Assembly (NCBI GenBank): GCA_964509505.1 | Contig: CAZDYP010000023.1 | Span: 1-38,691 of the forward strand | Length of the DNA: 38,691 bases | Reading direction: 5' to 3' | Source: CAZDYP01 sp964509505 | Lineage (GTDB): Bacteria; Chloroflexota; Anaerolineae; JACRMK01 | In this document: piece by piece, positions 38,686 through 38,691 of the stretch | Layout of the letters: each line of letters opens with the position of its first letter | Numbering within the stretch: the stretch's first letter is position 1 | Position numbers and translations under genes: made by a program | The notes under the pieces: generated by a model | The model's input: the letters and a program-made list of their open reading frames with translations, nothing else | Told to the model about the DNA's origin: nothing | Databases searched by the model: none

Positions 38686-38691
38686 CGCTCA

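Overview
The window reads as a draft-genome scaffold (one 100-N gap at 23827-23926) from a bacterium that is probably a member of the Chloroflexota. This is an inference from gene content: Thr/Pro-rich lipoprotein linkers, a DUF2079 membrane protein, several dipeptide-type ABC systems and an IARYG/DPRRC-type helical domain. No rRNA or tRNA gene is visible to confirm it. Genes use the standard bacterial code, with TGA, TAA and TAG stops.

Layout. 1-968: the 3' end of an alditol-oxidase-like gene and a small membrane protein. 979-6819 (minus strand): a homoprotocatechuate-type meta-cleavage operon (hpaG-like, a 24-codon small ORF, hpaE, a Rieske oxygenase, hpaD, an MBL hydrolase). 6820-7272: a gene-free stretch with a possible structured RNA. 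7273-20005 (plus): a GT2 glycosyltransferase, a redox group (DUF2231 protein, cytochrome c lipoprotein, ethylbenzene-dehydrogenase-like haem lipoprotein), a PhnDEC-like ABC transporter overlapping a radical SAM gene, a broken Lrp/AsnC-type domain gene, Nudix, DUF2064, Fn3, a second radical SAM, and DUF2079. 20141-22387 (minus): a decayed adenylate cyclase and a PAS hybrid histidine kinase. 22678-26421 (plus): ECF sigma plus zinc anti-sigma, gcvPB (5' end in the gap), and a second ECF sigma with an unknown partner. 26741-37860 (plus): two dipeptide/nickel-type ABC transporter sets that appear to share one DppD/DppF ATPase pair. 38062-38520: a DUF4352-like lipoprotein.

The most striking feature is non-coding. 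Most loose gene junctions hold short arrays of 7-bp units. Each array has its own unit sequence, often arranged as two inverted halves, starting at or inside the upstream stop codon and ending just before the next ribosome binding site. One array lies inside the DUF2079 gene, where three 7-nt units give a 7-residue protein repeat. Several short inverted-repeat (MITE-like) elements sit in or beside these arrays. The best one (9944-10111) has a 9-bp target duplication, and removing it with one duplication copy puts the two flanking array halves back in the same 7-bp phase. Two gene remnants with internal deletions (20141-20637 and 28551-28892), a gene with an in-frame stop (14358-14600) and a DppC permease with an added N-terminal domain show an actively decaying and rearranging genome.

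Functionally, the window combines aromatic-acid catabolism, periplasmic electron transfer, uptake of an unknown anion coupled to radical SAM chemistry, sigma-factor signalling and peptide or nickel-type uptake. Assignments rest on motifs and remembered family features only; no database search was possible.
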